Notes under the pieces: generated by a model | What the model saw: the letters and a program-made list of their open reading frames with translations, nothing else | Told to the model about the DNA's origin: nothing | The model's database searches: none | Shown here: positions 19,418 to 27,457 of the stretch, piece after piece | Position numbering within the stretch: position 1 is the stretch's first letter | Layout of the letters: each line of letters begins with the position of its first letter | Position numbers and translations under genes: made by a program | From: Pseudomonas sp. P5_109 | GTDB lineage: Bacteria; Pseudomonadota; Gammaproteobacteria; Pseudomonadales; Pseudomonadaceae | DNA length: 64,000 nt | Assembly (NCBI RefSeq): GCF_034009455.1 | Contig: NZ_CP125380.1 | Span: forward strand, 5,407,501-5,471,500 | Reading direction: 5' to 3'

Positions 19418-19456
19418 CTGAACTCCCCCTGAACGCACTCTGAACCTGGGCTGAAC
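19418..19456 (-). promoter_or_regulatory. Four PhoP half-sites at 11-bp spacing upstream of oprH
   Basis: On the minus strand GTTCAG occurs four times, at 19451-19456, 19440-19445, 19429-19434 and 19418-19423, each separated by exactly 5 bases. This is the direct-repeat architecture of PhoP boxes, doubled. The array lies 61-99 bases before the oprH start. Confidence 0.82.
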
Positions 19457-19502
19457 CGCCCCCTCGCGAATGTTTCGACACGTTTCAACAGGAGATTCGA
19501 CC

Positions 19503-20294
19503 ATGCGCATGTTCTTCGCTGTCCTCCTAATGGCCTTGAGCGGGCTCGGCCAGGCCGCCATCCAGACTCGGGAAATCCCCTACCAAAGTGCCGATGGCAC
19601 AAAAATGATTGGCTACTACGCCTACGACGACACCCTCAAGGGCCCGCGCCCCGGGGTGTTGGTAGTGCATGAGTTCTGGGGGTTGAACGACTACGCCAAG
19701 CGTCGCGCCCGGGATCTCGCCGGCTTGGGCTATAGCGCCCTGGCCATTGACATGTACGGCGACGGCAAAAATACCGAGCACCCCAAAGATGCCATGGCCT
19801 TCATGCAAGCCGTGGCAAAAGACAGTGCCGTGTCGAGCGCAAGGTTCCAGGCCGGGCTCGACCTGCTGAAAAAACAAGCGCAAACCGATCCGGACAGGAT
19901 CGCCGCCATCGGCTACTGCTTCGGCGGTGGCGTGGTGCTCAATGCCGCGCGCCAGGGTGTGCCACTGGCGGGGGTGGTGAGTTTCCATGGCGCCTTGGCG
20001 ACCAATACGCCAGCAACACCCGGCAGCGTGAAGGCGAAGATCCTCGTGGAACACGGGGCGCTGGACAGCATCGTCACCCCGGAAAACATCACCGCTTTCA
20101 AGAGTGAGATGGACAAGGCGGGGGCCGACTACACATTCGTCAGCCTCGACGGCGCCAAGCATGGTTTCACCAACCCGGATGCCGATCGGTTGAGCCATGG
20201 CGATCATGGCGGGCCGGACATCGGTTACAACAAGGCGGCGGATGAAAAATCCTGGGCGGACATGCAGGCGTTTTTCAAGAAGATCTTCAGCTGA
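19503..20294 (+). CDS. Exported dienelactone hydrolase family protein
   Basis: A 263-residue alpha/beta hydrolase with an N-terminal signal peptide (MRMFFAVLLMALSGLGQA), so it probably acts in the periplasm. The Cys nucleophile is in GYCFGGGVVLNAA; Asp (HGALDSIV) and His (DGAKHGFTNP) complete the triad typical of dienelactone hydrolases. AGGAG lies before the ATG at 19503. It is divergent from oprH. No chlorocatechol pathway genes are near, so the substrate is unknown; a signal peptide is unusual for classic DLH enzymes. Confidence 0.88.
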   Translation: MRMFFAVLLMALSGLGQAAIQTREIPYQSADGTKMIGYYAYDDTLKGPRPGVLVVHEFWGLNDYAKRRARDLAGLGYSALAIDMYGDGKNTEHPKDAMAFMQAVAKDSAVSSARFQAGLDLLKKQAQTDPDRIAAIGYCFGGGVVLNAARQGVPLAGVVSFHGALATNTPATPGSVKAKILVEHGALDSIVTPENITAFKSEMDKAGADYTFVSLDGAKHGFTNPDADRLSHGDHGGPDIGYNKAADEKSWADMQAFFKKIFS

Positions 20295-20304
20295 CACCAC
20301 CCTC

Positions 20305-20441
20305 TGTGGCGAGGGGGCTTGCCCCCGTTCGGCTGCGAAGCAGTCGTAAATCCTGCAACCGCGCCCTGTCTGACACAACAATGCGACTGCAGGTTTTGGG
20401 GGTGGCTTTGCCACCCAGCGGGAGCAAGCTCCCTCGCCACA
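20305..20441. repeat. REPIN (GGCGAGGGGGCTTGCCCCCG group)
   Basis: Arms TGTGGCGAGGGGGCTTGCCC and GGGAGCAAGCTCCCTCGCCA; the right arm has several changes. The inner pair GCTGCGAAGCAGTCG is the same secondary hairpin as in the 6853-6985 copy. Confidence 0.82.
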
Positions 20442-20492
20442 AAAGCCACGCTACTACTACCCAGTCCTGGCGCTTATCGGCAAAATGCCGAC

Positions 20493-21218
20493 ATGAATCC
20501 TGCCCCCGCCCTGCCCGTCTGCTGCACGCCCCTCGATGACCATTGGCCGCTGCCATTTGTGCTGCCCGATACGGTCCTGTTGAGCACTCACTTCGACAGC
20601 ACCCGACTGACCAGCGATGACTTTCAGCGCAGTGCCATCGAGGTACCCGCGAGCATCCAGCGCTCAGTGGCCAAACGGCAGGCGGAGTTTCTCGCCGGGC
20701 GGGTGTGCGCCCGGGCCGCGTTACAGCGGCTCGAAGGCTTGAGCTTCATTCCGGCCATTGGTGAAGATCGGGCACCGGTCTGGCCTGCTCATATCGCCGG
20801 CTCGATCACCCACAGCACCGGCCGGGCGGCGGCCATCGTGGCGAACAAAAGCCATTGGCGCGGCCTGGGCATGGACCTGGAAAACCTGCTCAATGCCGAT
20901 CGGGCCGAACGCCTGGCCAGCGAAATCCTCAACCCGCCGGAGCTACAGCGCATGGCGGCCGGTCCTCGCGAACAAATGGCGTTGCTGATCACCCTGACGT
21001 TCTCGGTCAAGGAAAGCCTGTTCAAGGCGCTCTATCCGATCGTTGAGAAACGCTTTTATTTCGAACACGCCGAAGTGCTGGAGTGGCGTGAGTCGGGCGA
21101 GGTGCGCTTGCGGCTGCTCACGGATTTGTCCAGCGAATGGCGTAACGGCACCGAACTGGATGCGCAGTTCGGGGTCAAGGATGGGCAATTGTTGAGCCTG
21201 GTCAGTATCAAGGCCTGA
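20493..21218 (+). CDS. 4'-phosphopantetheinyl transferase (EntD/PcpS-like)
   Basis: Transfers the phosphopantetheine arm of CoA to carrier proteins of fatty-acid, siderophore and lipopeptide synthases. The 241 residues are close to P. aeruginosa PcpS. Motifs in order: LAGRVCARAAL, the GSITHSTGRAAAIVA substrate loop, the Mg2+-binding GLGMDLE (Asp and Glu) and FSVKESLFKALYP. The ATG at 20493 is set by the family N-terminus because the upstream frame runs through a REPIN. In pseudomonads one such enzyme often serves all carrier proteins. Confidence 0.9.
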   Translation: MNPAPALPVCCTPLDDHWPLPFVLPDTVLLSTHFDSTRLTSDDFQRSAIEVPASIQRSVAKRQAEFLAGRVCARAALQRLEGLSFIPAIGEDRAPVWPAHIAGSITHSTGRAAAIVANKSHWRGLGMDLENLLNADRAERLASEILNPPELQRMAAGPREQMALLITLTFSVKESLFKALYPIVEKRFYFEHAEVLEWRESGEVRLRLLTDLSSEWRNGTELDAQFGVKDGQLLSLVSIKA

Positions 21219-21221
21219 GGA

Positions 21222-21298
21222 CGCCATCGCCGGCAAGCCGGCTCCTACAGGTCAGCGGTGTATTCACTTTTGTAGGAGCCGGCTTGCCGGCGATGGCG
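21222..21298. repeat. Perfect REPIN (GTAGGAGCCGGCTTGC group)
   Basis: 28-base arms at 21222-21249 and 21271-21298 are perfect inverse complements around a 21-base spacer. It lies between the convergent phosphopantetheinyl transferase and histidine kinase genes. Confidence 0.92.
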
Positions 21299-21319
21299 GT
21301 CGAGCATCCACCGCATATC

Positions 21320-22930
21320 TCAACGCTTCTCCTGATTGCGTGGCCAACTCAGGCTGAAACACGCCCCGCCCAGGCTCTTGCTCTTGCCGATCAACGCGCG
21401 CCCGTCATGCCAATGGATGATACGTCGCACAATGGACAAGCCTAACCCATGGCCTCCGGAAGCACGGGTGCGACTGTCATCAAGTCGCAGAAACGGCGTA
21501 AAAATCTTCTCCCACGCCGACTCCGGCACACCCGGACCGTCATCCTCGATATCCACCCGGCATCGCTGCTGCCCCACCTGATAGCTGATGGTCACCCGTG
21601 ATTGCGCATGACGCATGGCGTTGCTCACCAGGTTCTGGATCGCCCGATGCAGATAGCGAGGTTCGGCCTCGACCCAGGCGTCGTCGTTATCCGCCGCCGA
21701 CAGGCATAACCCGCGCTGCACCGTGACGTCAGCGCGCAACGGCGCCAGCTCTTCGATCACCTGATTGACCAAGGCATCCAGATCGATCCGCTGGAAGTTC
21801 AGCGCCGGCGAGCCCTGCTCCAGCCGCGCATAGGTCAGCATCTCGTCCACCAGTCGGTCGAGGTCCTCGATGTCGTGATCCATGCCCTGGCAGTACTTTT
21901 CCAGGGCTTGCGGCGTGGTGGCCGAGCCGATCATTTCCAGGCCAAAGCGCAGGCGCGCCACCGGCGTGCGCAACTCGTGGGACACCGCTCGCACCAGTTC
22001 ACGCTGGATCGCCAGCAACTGCTGCAAGTGCTCGGCCATACCGTTGAACGCCGAGGCCAACCGTCCCACCGAGTCCGCGCCGCGAGCCGGCACGCGGGTT
22101 TCCAGGCTGCCCTTGGCAATGCGCGTGGCGGCGGCCTCCAGACCGCGCAAGCGGCGCTCCAGTTGACGCACCAACAGATAGACAATCAAACCGATCAGCG
22201 TCAGGCCCAGCGCGGCGATCAGCACCAGCCACTCCGGCGGATAAGGATTCATCTGGTACAGGGGGCCGATTTCCAGGACCCACGGCGTGCCCACCATGCC
22301 GGCAAACACCCGGATCGAATCGCCCCCCTTGCCCAGCGCCATCACGGTGTCGCCCTCGGACACCCGACGGCTCTGGTCTTCGTCCATATCGGCTTCATCT
22401 ACCGTGACCAGGCGCAGGTCGAAGCCGAACCCCTTGTTCTCCTTCAATTGCGCCAGGCGCAAGGGCTGGTCGGCGACCGGGGTGCGCACCAGTTCATCGG
22501 TCAGCAGGTAGATCGTCGCCCGGGCCAGTTGCTCGCTGATCTGCTGCACTTCCCCGGTGAGCATCAACTGTTCCTTGTCGCTGACCAGCTTGTAGACCTT
22601 CGCCGCGTGCGGCCCGGTCTGTTCCACCAATGCCTGGCCGCGCAACACACGGGTACGCTGGGTCAGGTCGAGGTCAGTCTCGGCAAAGGTTTTCAGCGCC
22701 AGCGGAATACCCAGCAAGCGCTCCCACACCAGCAAGGCGCGGTGGCGTTCGGTCTGGTTCATCGGTTGCAGGTTGTCGGCCATCAGCGAAAACGTGCCGT
22801 GGGCCAGGCGCTCGCGGTACTGCTCGCTGCGCACCTGATTGAGCAGGTGCAACGCCAGCACGCCAAGCACCGCCACCAGAATCAACGCGGCGCACATGCC
22901 GCCATAGATGCGCAGGAAGATGGAGTTCAC
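21320..22930 (-). CDS. RstB-like sensor histidine kinase
   Basis: A 536-residue membrane kinase paired with the regulator upstream. It has a membrane segment (LRIYGGMCAALILVAVLGVLALHLL), a periplasmic domain of about 200 residues, a second helix (WLVLIAALGLTLIGLIVYLLV), HAMP, HisKA (VRAVSHELRTPVARLRFGLEM), an N-box (IQNLVSNAMRHA) and G boxes (DDGPGVP, GHGLGLSIV). The GTG at 22930 is chosen because it overlaps the regulator stop as GTGA; a TTG at 22948 would add six residues. I recall an equivalent pair next to nrdA in P. aeruginosa. The signal is unknown. Confidence 0.88.
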   Translation of the reverse strand: MNSIFLRIYGGMCAALILVAVLGVLALHLLNQVRSEQYRERLAHGTFSLMADNLQPMNQTERHRALLVWERLLGIPLALKTFAETDLDLTQRTRVLRGQALVEQTGPHAAKVYKLVSDKEQLMLTGEVQQISEQLARATIYLLTDELVRTPVADQPLRLAQLKENKGFGFDLRLVTVDEADMDEDQSRRVSEGDTVMALGKGGDSIRVFAGMVGTPWVLEIGPLYQMNPYPPEWLVLIAALGLTLIGLIVYLLVRQLERRLRGLEAAATRIAKGSLETRVPARGADSVGRLASAFNGMAEHLQQLLAIQRELVRAVSHELRTPVARLRFGLEMIGSATTPQALEKYCQGMDHDIEDLDRLVDEMLTYARLEQGSPALNFQRIDLDALVNQVIEELAPLRADVTVQRGLCLSAADNDDAWVEAEPRYLHRAIQNLVSNAMRHAQSRVTISYQVGQQRCRVDIEDDGPGVPESAWEKIFTPFLRLDDSRTRASGGHGLGLSIVRRIIHWHDGRALIGKSKSLGGACFSLSWPRNQEKR

Positions 22931-23649
22931 AGGGATGGGTCTACGCAAGCCTCGGGAACGAACAGATAGCCTTTGCTGCGCACGGTCTTGATCAGCCGTG
23001 GATGCTCCGGGTCATCGCCGATCTTCGGGCGGATACGCGAGATGCGCACATCGATGGAGCGGTCCTGACCGTCATAACCGATGCCCCGTAGCGCGGTAAA
23101 GATCTCTTCCCGGGACAGAATGCGCCCGGCATTGGCCACCAACAGCCAGAGCAAGTCGAATTCGGCGCTGGTCAATTCGATGCCGTTGCCCTGCAACCAG
23201 GCTTCGCGCAGGGCGTTGTCGACGATCAGCGGGCCGAACTGCAGACGCCGCTGTTTTTCCGGGGCGACTTCGGGTGCTTCACTGCGCCGCAGCAACGCCT
23301 GGATGCGCGCCAGCAGCAGGCGTGGCCGTACCGGTTTGCACACGTAGTCGTCAGCACCCAGGTCCAGGCCGAGAATCTGGTCGGTGTCATCGGTGCGGGC
23401 GGTGAGCATCAGGATCGGGCCGTCGTAGCGGGAGCGGACCTTGCGGCAAATGCTCAGGCCATCTTCACCGGGGAGCATCAGGTCGAGGATCACCAGGTCC
23501 GGTTGTTCCTTGATGATGCGGTTCGCAGCGAGGGCACCATCCCCTTCGATCGATACACGCAGGCCATTGGCTTCCAGGTAATCGCGGGTCAGTTCGGCCA
23601 GTCGCTGGTCGTCCTCCACAATCAATACCTGCCAGGCTTCTTGCTCCAC
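22927..23649 (-). CDS. RstA-like OmpR-family response regulator
   Basis: A 240-residue DNA-binding regulator. The receiver shows LIVEDDQRLAELTRDYLEANG, phosphoacceptor Asp in VILDLMLPGEDG and Lys in YVCKPVRP. The winged helix reads SRPKIGDD-like before RLIKTVRSKGYLF. The GTG at 23649 is the likely start (VEQEAWQVLIVEDD), with AGAGGT upstream; the longer frame adds unrelated residues. It is translationally coupled to the kinase gene and transcribed away from nrdA. Confidence 0.88.
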   Translation of the reverse strand: MEQEAWQVLIVEDDQRLAELTRDYLEANGLRVSIEGDGALAANRIIKEQPDLVILDLMLPGEDGLSICRKVRSRYDGPILMLTARTDDTDQILGLDLGADDYVCKPVRPRLLLARIQALLRRSEAPEVAPEKQRRLQFGPLIVDNALREAWLQGNGIELTSAEFDLLWLLVANAGRILSREEIFTALRGIGYDGQDRSIDVRISRIRPKIGDDPEHPRLIKTVRSKGYLFVPEACVDPSL

Positions 23650-23941
23650 GGGTGACCTCTGCTTGCCAAAAACACTAATAAGGAAGGATCCGCCCGTCTT
23701 TTTGTAATGATTCGGGGGGACAAATATGTATACACGCTGGGCCGATTGTATAAACGCCGCCCGTCGAGAACACAAGCGGGCAAATGCGTTCGGACAACAG
23801 TGTTTTTTGTGATAGGGTTCGCGCCCTTAAAAATCCGAACGGCTGTTTTCAATCGCTGAAAATCAGTGAAAAACAGTCCGCTCCAGCTAGCTCGCGGCCT
23901 ACACGCCCGTTCCATCTTTCACACACAATTTACGCACAGGT

Positions 23942-23950
23942 TTATCCACA
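23942..23950 (+). promoter_or_regulatory. Perfect DnaA box upstream of nrdA
   Basis: TTATCCACA is an exact match to the DnaA consensus. In E. coli, DnaA boxes upstream of nrdAB tie ribonucleotide reductase expression to replication initiation; the same is inferred here. Confidence 0.55.
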
Positions 23951-24001
23951 GGCAGTACGTTGCAACCCCCTCAAAAACGCATTATCTTGTACCTGGGCGC
24001 T

Positions 24002-24027
24002 AAAAAAACCCTACATGTAGGGTTTTA
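24002..24027. terminator. 22-base perfect palindrome with A/T tracts in the nrdA upstream region
   Basis: AAAACCCTACATGTAGGGTT (and on to 24026) is a perfect palindrome. The minus strand has seven T residues after the stem, a better intrinsic terminator than the plus strand, which has four. Confidence 0.6.
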
Positions 24028-24386
24028 GCTTAAAAGCCCAACCACATTTCAGACCACAAACTCAAGCGCTTTATTGCCAGTTTATGGTTGAACCAAGCAC
24101 GATTTTACAAGCCCAAACCGCACAGGCGGATGGCACCGTTTTTTCAGGCCCGCATGGCCGGAACGGTACGGGTGTTGCAGTCATGACTGGCACCCCAGAA
24201 AGGAATCCGGCTTCGAGCTCAGGCTCGGGGCCAAAGACTTCGGCACGGAAGCGGCATCATTAGCCTTTTTCCTACTGTCCCGAAGTTGTTATGCCCGACG
24301 CCAAGTCGGTTGTAGTGCTTCAGGACAGAACGGTGGGCACCGTGATGGTGCCCAAACAAACATAGAGAATGTGGAGACACCCCCCC

Positions 24387-27281
24387 ATGCAAACCGACAC
24401 AACTCGCGAGAACCCGCAGGGCACCTTGCCGCAGGCCGCTGATTCGAATTCGGATCTGTCCGCCACCGCGCCTGGCCAACTGCGCGTGATCAAGCGTAAC
24501 GGCACTGTCGTTCCCTACACCGATGACAAAATCACCGTCGCCATCACCAAAGCGTTTCTCGCAGTTGAAGGCGGCACCGCTGCTGCCTCGTCGCGAATCC
24601 ACGACACTGTTGCCCGCCTGACCGAACAGGTCACCGCGACCTTCAAGCGTCGCATGCCATCGGGCGGCACCATCCACATCGAAGAAATCCAGGACCAGGT
24701 CGAACTGGCCCTGATGCGCGCCGGCGAGCAGAAAGTGGCTCGCGACTACGTGATCTACCGTGACGGTCGTTCGAAAGAACGTGCCGCCCACGCGCCGGCC
24801 GAGGAAGCGGTCAACGCTCACCCGTCGATCCGCATCACCCGTGCCGACGGCACCTTTGCTCCTCTGGACATGGGTCGCCTGAACACCATCGTCACCGAAG
24901 CGTGCGAAGGCCTGGAAGAAGTCGACGGCGACCTGATCCAGCGCGAAACCCTGAAGAACCTGTACGACGGCGTAGCCCTGAACGACGTCAACACCGCCCT
25001 GGTGATGACCGCCCGTACCCTGGTTGAACGCGAGCCGAACTACTCGTTCGTGACCGCGCGCCTGCTGATGGACACCTTGCGTGCCGAAGGCCTGGGCTTC
25101 CTCGAAGTGGCCGAGAGCGCCACTCACCACGAGATGGTCGACCTGTACGCCAAGGCACTGCCGGCCTACATCGCCAAAGGTATCGAGTTCGAACTGCTGA
25201 ACCCAGTGCTGGCCTCCTTCGACCTGGAAAAACTGGGCAAGGCGATCAACCACGAGCGCGACCAGCAATTCACCTACCTGGGCCTGCAGACCCTGTACGA
25301 CCGTTACTTCATCCACAAGGACGGTATCCGCTTCGAACTGCCGCAGATCTTCTTCATGCGCGTGGCCATGGGCCTGGCGATCGAAGAGAAGAACAAAGAA
25401 GATCGCGCGATCGAGTTCTACAACCTGCTGTCGTCCTTCGACTACATGGCTTCGACTCCGACCCTGTTCAACGCCGGTACCCTGCGTCCACAGCTGTCGA
25501 GCTGCTACCTGACCACCGTGCCGGATGACCTGTCGGGCATCTACCACGCGATCCACGACAACGCCATGCTGTCGAAATTTGCTGGCGGCCTGGGCAACGA
25601 CTGGACTCCGGTTCGTGCGCTGGGTTCGTACATCAAGGGCACCAACGGCAAGTCCCAGGGCGTCGTACCGTTCCTGAAAGTAGTGAACGACACCGCCGTT
25701 GCCGTTAACCAGGGTGGCAAGCGCAAAGGCGCTGTCTGTGCCTACCTGGAAACCTGGCACATGGACATCGAAGAGTTCATCGAGCTGCGCAAGAACACCG
25801 GTGATGACCGTCGTCGTACCCACGACATGAACACCGCCAACTGGATCCCTGACCTGTTCATGAAGCGCGTCTTCGATGACGGCAAGTGGACCCTGTTCTC
25901 GCCGTCCGAAGTACCGGACCTGCACGACCTGACCGGCAAGGCCTTCGAAGAGCGCTACGAGTACTACGAAGCCCTGACCGAGTACCCGGGCAAGGTCAAG
26001 CTGTTCAAGACCATCCAGGCCAAAGACCTGTGGCGCAAGATGCTGTCCATGCTGTTCGAAACCGGCCACCCATGGCTGACCTTCAAGGACCCGTGCAACC
26101 TGCGCAGCCCGCAGCAGCACGTGGGCGTGGTCCACAGCTCGAACCTGTGCACCGAGATCACCTTGAACACCAACAAGGACGAGATCGCCGTTTGCAACCT
26201 GGGCTCGATCAACCTGCCGAACCACATCGTCAACGGCAAGCTGGACACCGCCAAGCTGCAACGCACCGTGAACACCGCCGTGCGCATGCTCGACAACGTG
26301 ATCGACATCAACTACTACTCGGTGCCGCAAGCGAAGAACTCCAACTTCAAGCACCGTCCGGTCGGCCTGGGCATCATGGGCTTCCAGGACGCGCTGTACC
26401 TGCAGCACATCCCTTACGGTTCCGACGCTGCCGTCGAGTTCGCCGACAAGTCGATGGAAGCGGTCAGCTACTACGCGATCCAGGCTTCCTGCGACCTGGC
26501 CGATGAGCGTGGCGCCTATGACACCTTCCAGGGTTCGCTGTGGTCCAAGGGCATCCTGCCGCTGGATTCGCAACAGATCCTGATAGAGGCCCGTGGCCAG
26601 AAGTACATCGATGTCGACCTGAACGAATCCCTGGACTGGGCACCGGTTCGCGCCCGTGTACAGAAAGGCATCCGTAACTCGAACATCATGGCCATCGCAC
26701 CGACCGCGACCATCGCCAACATCACCGGCGTCTCGCAGTCGATCGAACCGACCTACCAGAACCTCTATGTGAAATCGAACCTGTCGGGCGAATTCACCGT
26801 GATCAACCCGTACCTGGTTCGCGACCTCAAGGCTCGCGGTCTGTGGGACTCGGTCATGATCAACGACCTGAAGTACTACGACGGTTCGGTGCAGCAGATC
26901 GAGCGCATCCCGCAAGAACTCAAAGAGCTCTACGCGACCGCCTTCGAAGTGGACACCAAGTGGATCGTCGACGCCGCCAGCCGTCGCCAGAAGTGGATCG
27001 ACCAGGCCCAGTCGCTGAACCTGTACATCGCCGGCGCCTCGGGCAAGAAGCTGGACGTGACCTACCGCATGGCCTGGTACCGTGGCCTGAAAACCACTTA
27101 CTACCTCCGTGCCCTGGCCGCGACCAGCACCGAGAAGTCGACCATCAACACCGGCAAGCTGAACGCTGTTTCCAGCGGCGGCAACCACGGTGAAGATTCG
27201 GTCCTGGCAGCACCTGCCGGCCCTGCTCCAGTGCCGAAGGCTTGCGCCATCGACGAACCGGATTGCGAAGCTTGCCAGTAA
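24387..27281 (+). CDS. nrdA: Class I ribonucleotide reductase, alpha subunit NrdA
   Basis: Catalytic subunit that makes deoxyribonucleotides with the NrdB radical subunit. The 964 residues carry two N-terminal ATP-cone domains (LRVIKRNGTVVPYTDDKITVAITKAFL and IRITRADGTFAPLDMGRLN). Catalytic residues include Cys373 (SSCYLTTVPDD), the thiyl Cys588 (NLCTEI), Cys603 (AVCNLGSINL), the radical-path Tyr pair (TTYYLRALAA) and the C-terminal redox pair CEAC. The ATG at 24387 gives MQTDTTREN; GGAGA is 12 bases before it. nrdB does not follow: the next genes are convergent flagellar genes, so the subunits are not in one compact operon here. Confidence 0.96.
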   Translation: MQTDTTRENPQGTLPQAADSNSDLSATAPGQLRVIKRNGTVVPYTDDKITVAITKAFLAVEGGTAAASSRIHDTVARLTEQVTATFKRRMPSGGTIHIEEIQDQVELALMRAGEQKVARDYVIYRDGRSKERAAHAPAEEAVNAHPSIRITRADGTFAPLDMGRLNTIVTEACEGLEEVDGDLIQRETLKNLYDGVALNDVNTALVMTARTLVEREPNYSFVTARLLMDTLRAEGLGFLEVAESATHHEMVDLYAKALPAYIAKGIEFELLNPVLASFDLEKLGKAINHERDQQFTYLGLQTLYDRYFIHKDGIRFELPQIFFMRVAMGLAIEEKNKEDRAIEFYNLLSSFDYMASTPTLFNAGTLRPQLSSCYLTTVPDDLSGIYHAIHDNAMLSKFAGGLGNDWTPVRALGSYIKGTNGKSQGVVPFLKVVNDTAVAVNQGGKRKGAVCAYLETWHMDIEEFIELRKNTGDDRRRTHDMNTANWIPDLFMKRVFDDGKWTLFSPSEVPDLHDLTGKAFEERYEYYEALTEYPGKVKLFKTIQAKDLWRKMLSMLFETGHPWLTFKDPCNLRSPQQHVGVVHSSNLCTEITLNTNKDEIAVCNLGSINLPNHIVNGKLDTAKLQRTVNTAVRMLDNVIDINYYSVPQAKNSNFKHRPVGLGIMGFQDALYLQHIPYGSDAAVEFADKSMEAVSYYAIQASCDLADERGAYDTFQGSLWSKGILPLDSQQILIEARGQKYIDVDLNESLDWAPVRARVQKGIRNSNIMAIAPTATIANITGVSQSIEPTYQNLYVKSNLSGEFTVINPYLVRDLKARGLWDSVMINDLKYYDGSVQQIERIPQELKELYATAFEVDTKWIVDAASRRQKWIDQAQSLNLYIAGASGKKLDVTYRMAWYRGLKTTYYLRALAATSTEKSTINTGKLNAVSSGGNHGEDSVLAAPAGPAPVPKACAIDEPDCEACQ

Positions 27282-27289
27282 GCTGAGCC

Positions 27290-27389
27290 TGTAGGAGCGA
27301 GCTTGCTCGCGATGGTCTTGAGGCCGCCGCGTGTTTTCAGACAACACGCGTTATCGTTGACGACCATCGCGAGCAAGCTCGCTCCTACA
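27290..27389. repeat. REPIN (GTAGGAGCGAGCTTGCTCGCGATGG group)
   Basis: Arms TGTAGGAGCGAGCTTGCTCG and CGAGCAAGCTCGCTCCTACA, with an inner pair CGTGTTTTC/AACACGCG. It lies between the convergent nrdA and flgE genes. Confidence 0.88.
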
Positions 27390-27407
27390 CCTACAGGTTT
27401 CACGAGC

Positions 27408-27440
27408 ACAAAAAAGCCCCTCTCTCGAGGGGCTTTTTTG
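27408..27440. terminator. Bidirectional terminator between nrdA and flgE
   Basis: AAAAAAGCCCCTC-TCTC-GAGGGGCTTTTTT: a strong stem with six A before and six T after, serving both convergent genes. Confidence 0.92.
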
Positions 27441-27457
27441 TGCAGCACTTTCCAGCA

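Larger units (their letters stand above)
23650..24386. other. 737-base intergenic region between the RstA-like gene and nrdA
   Basis: No coding sequence is credible here. It holds a DnaA box, a 22-base perfect palindrome with A/T tracts and a run of hairpins forming a probable nrdA leader: an ACCGTT/AACGGT-closed stem at 24135-24167, GGGTG/CACCC around an inner palindrome at 24170-24195, and a perfect 7-base stem at 24335-24353 just before the nrdA start. Both divergent promoters must lie here. I could not fix a clear -35/-10 for either gene. Confidence 0.7.

Noticed and set aside
23977..23992. Possible NrdR box (ACGCATTATCTTGTAC) upstream of nrdA
   Set aside because: About 11 of 16 positions fit by eye, but no second box at the expected one- to three-turn spacing was found, so it is not listed as a feature.
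24219..27347. Open frame of over 1000 codons on the minus strand
   Set aside because: It is the antisense shadow of nrdA; the protein is a low-complexity Val/Gly/Gln/His-rich translation with no family match, caused by high GC and codon bias.
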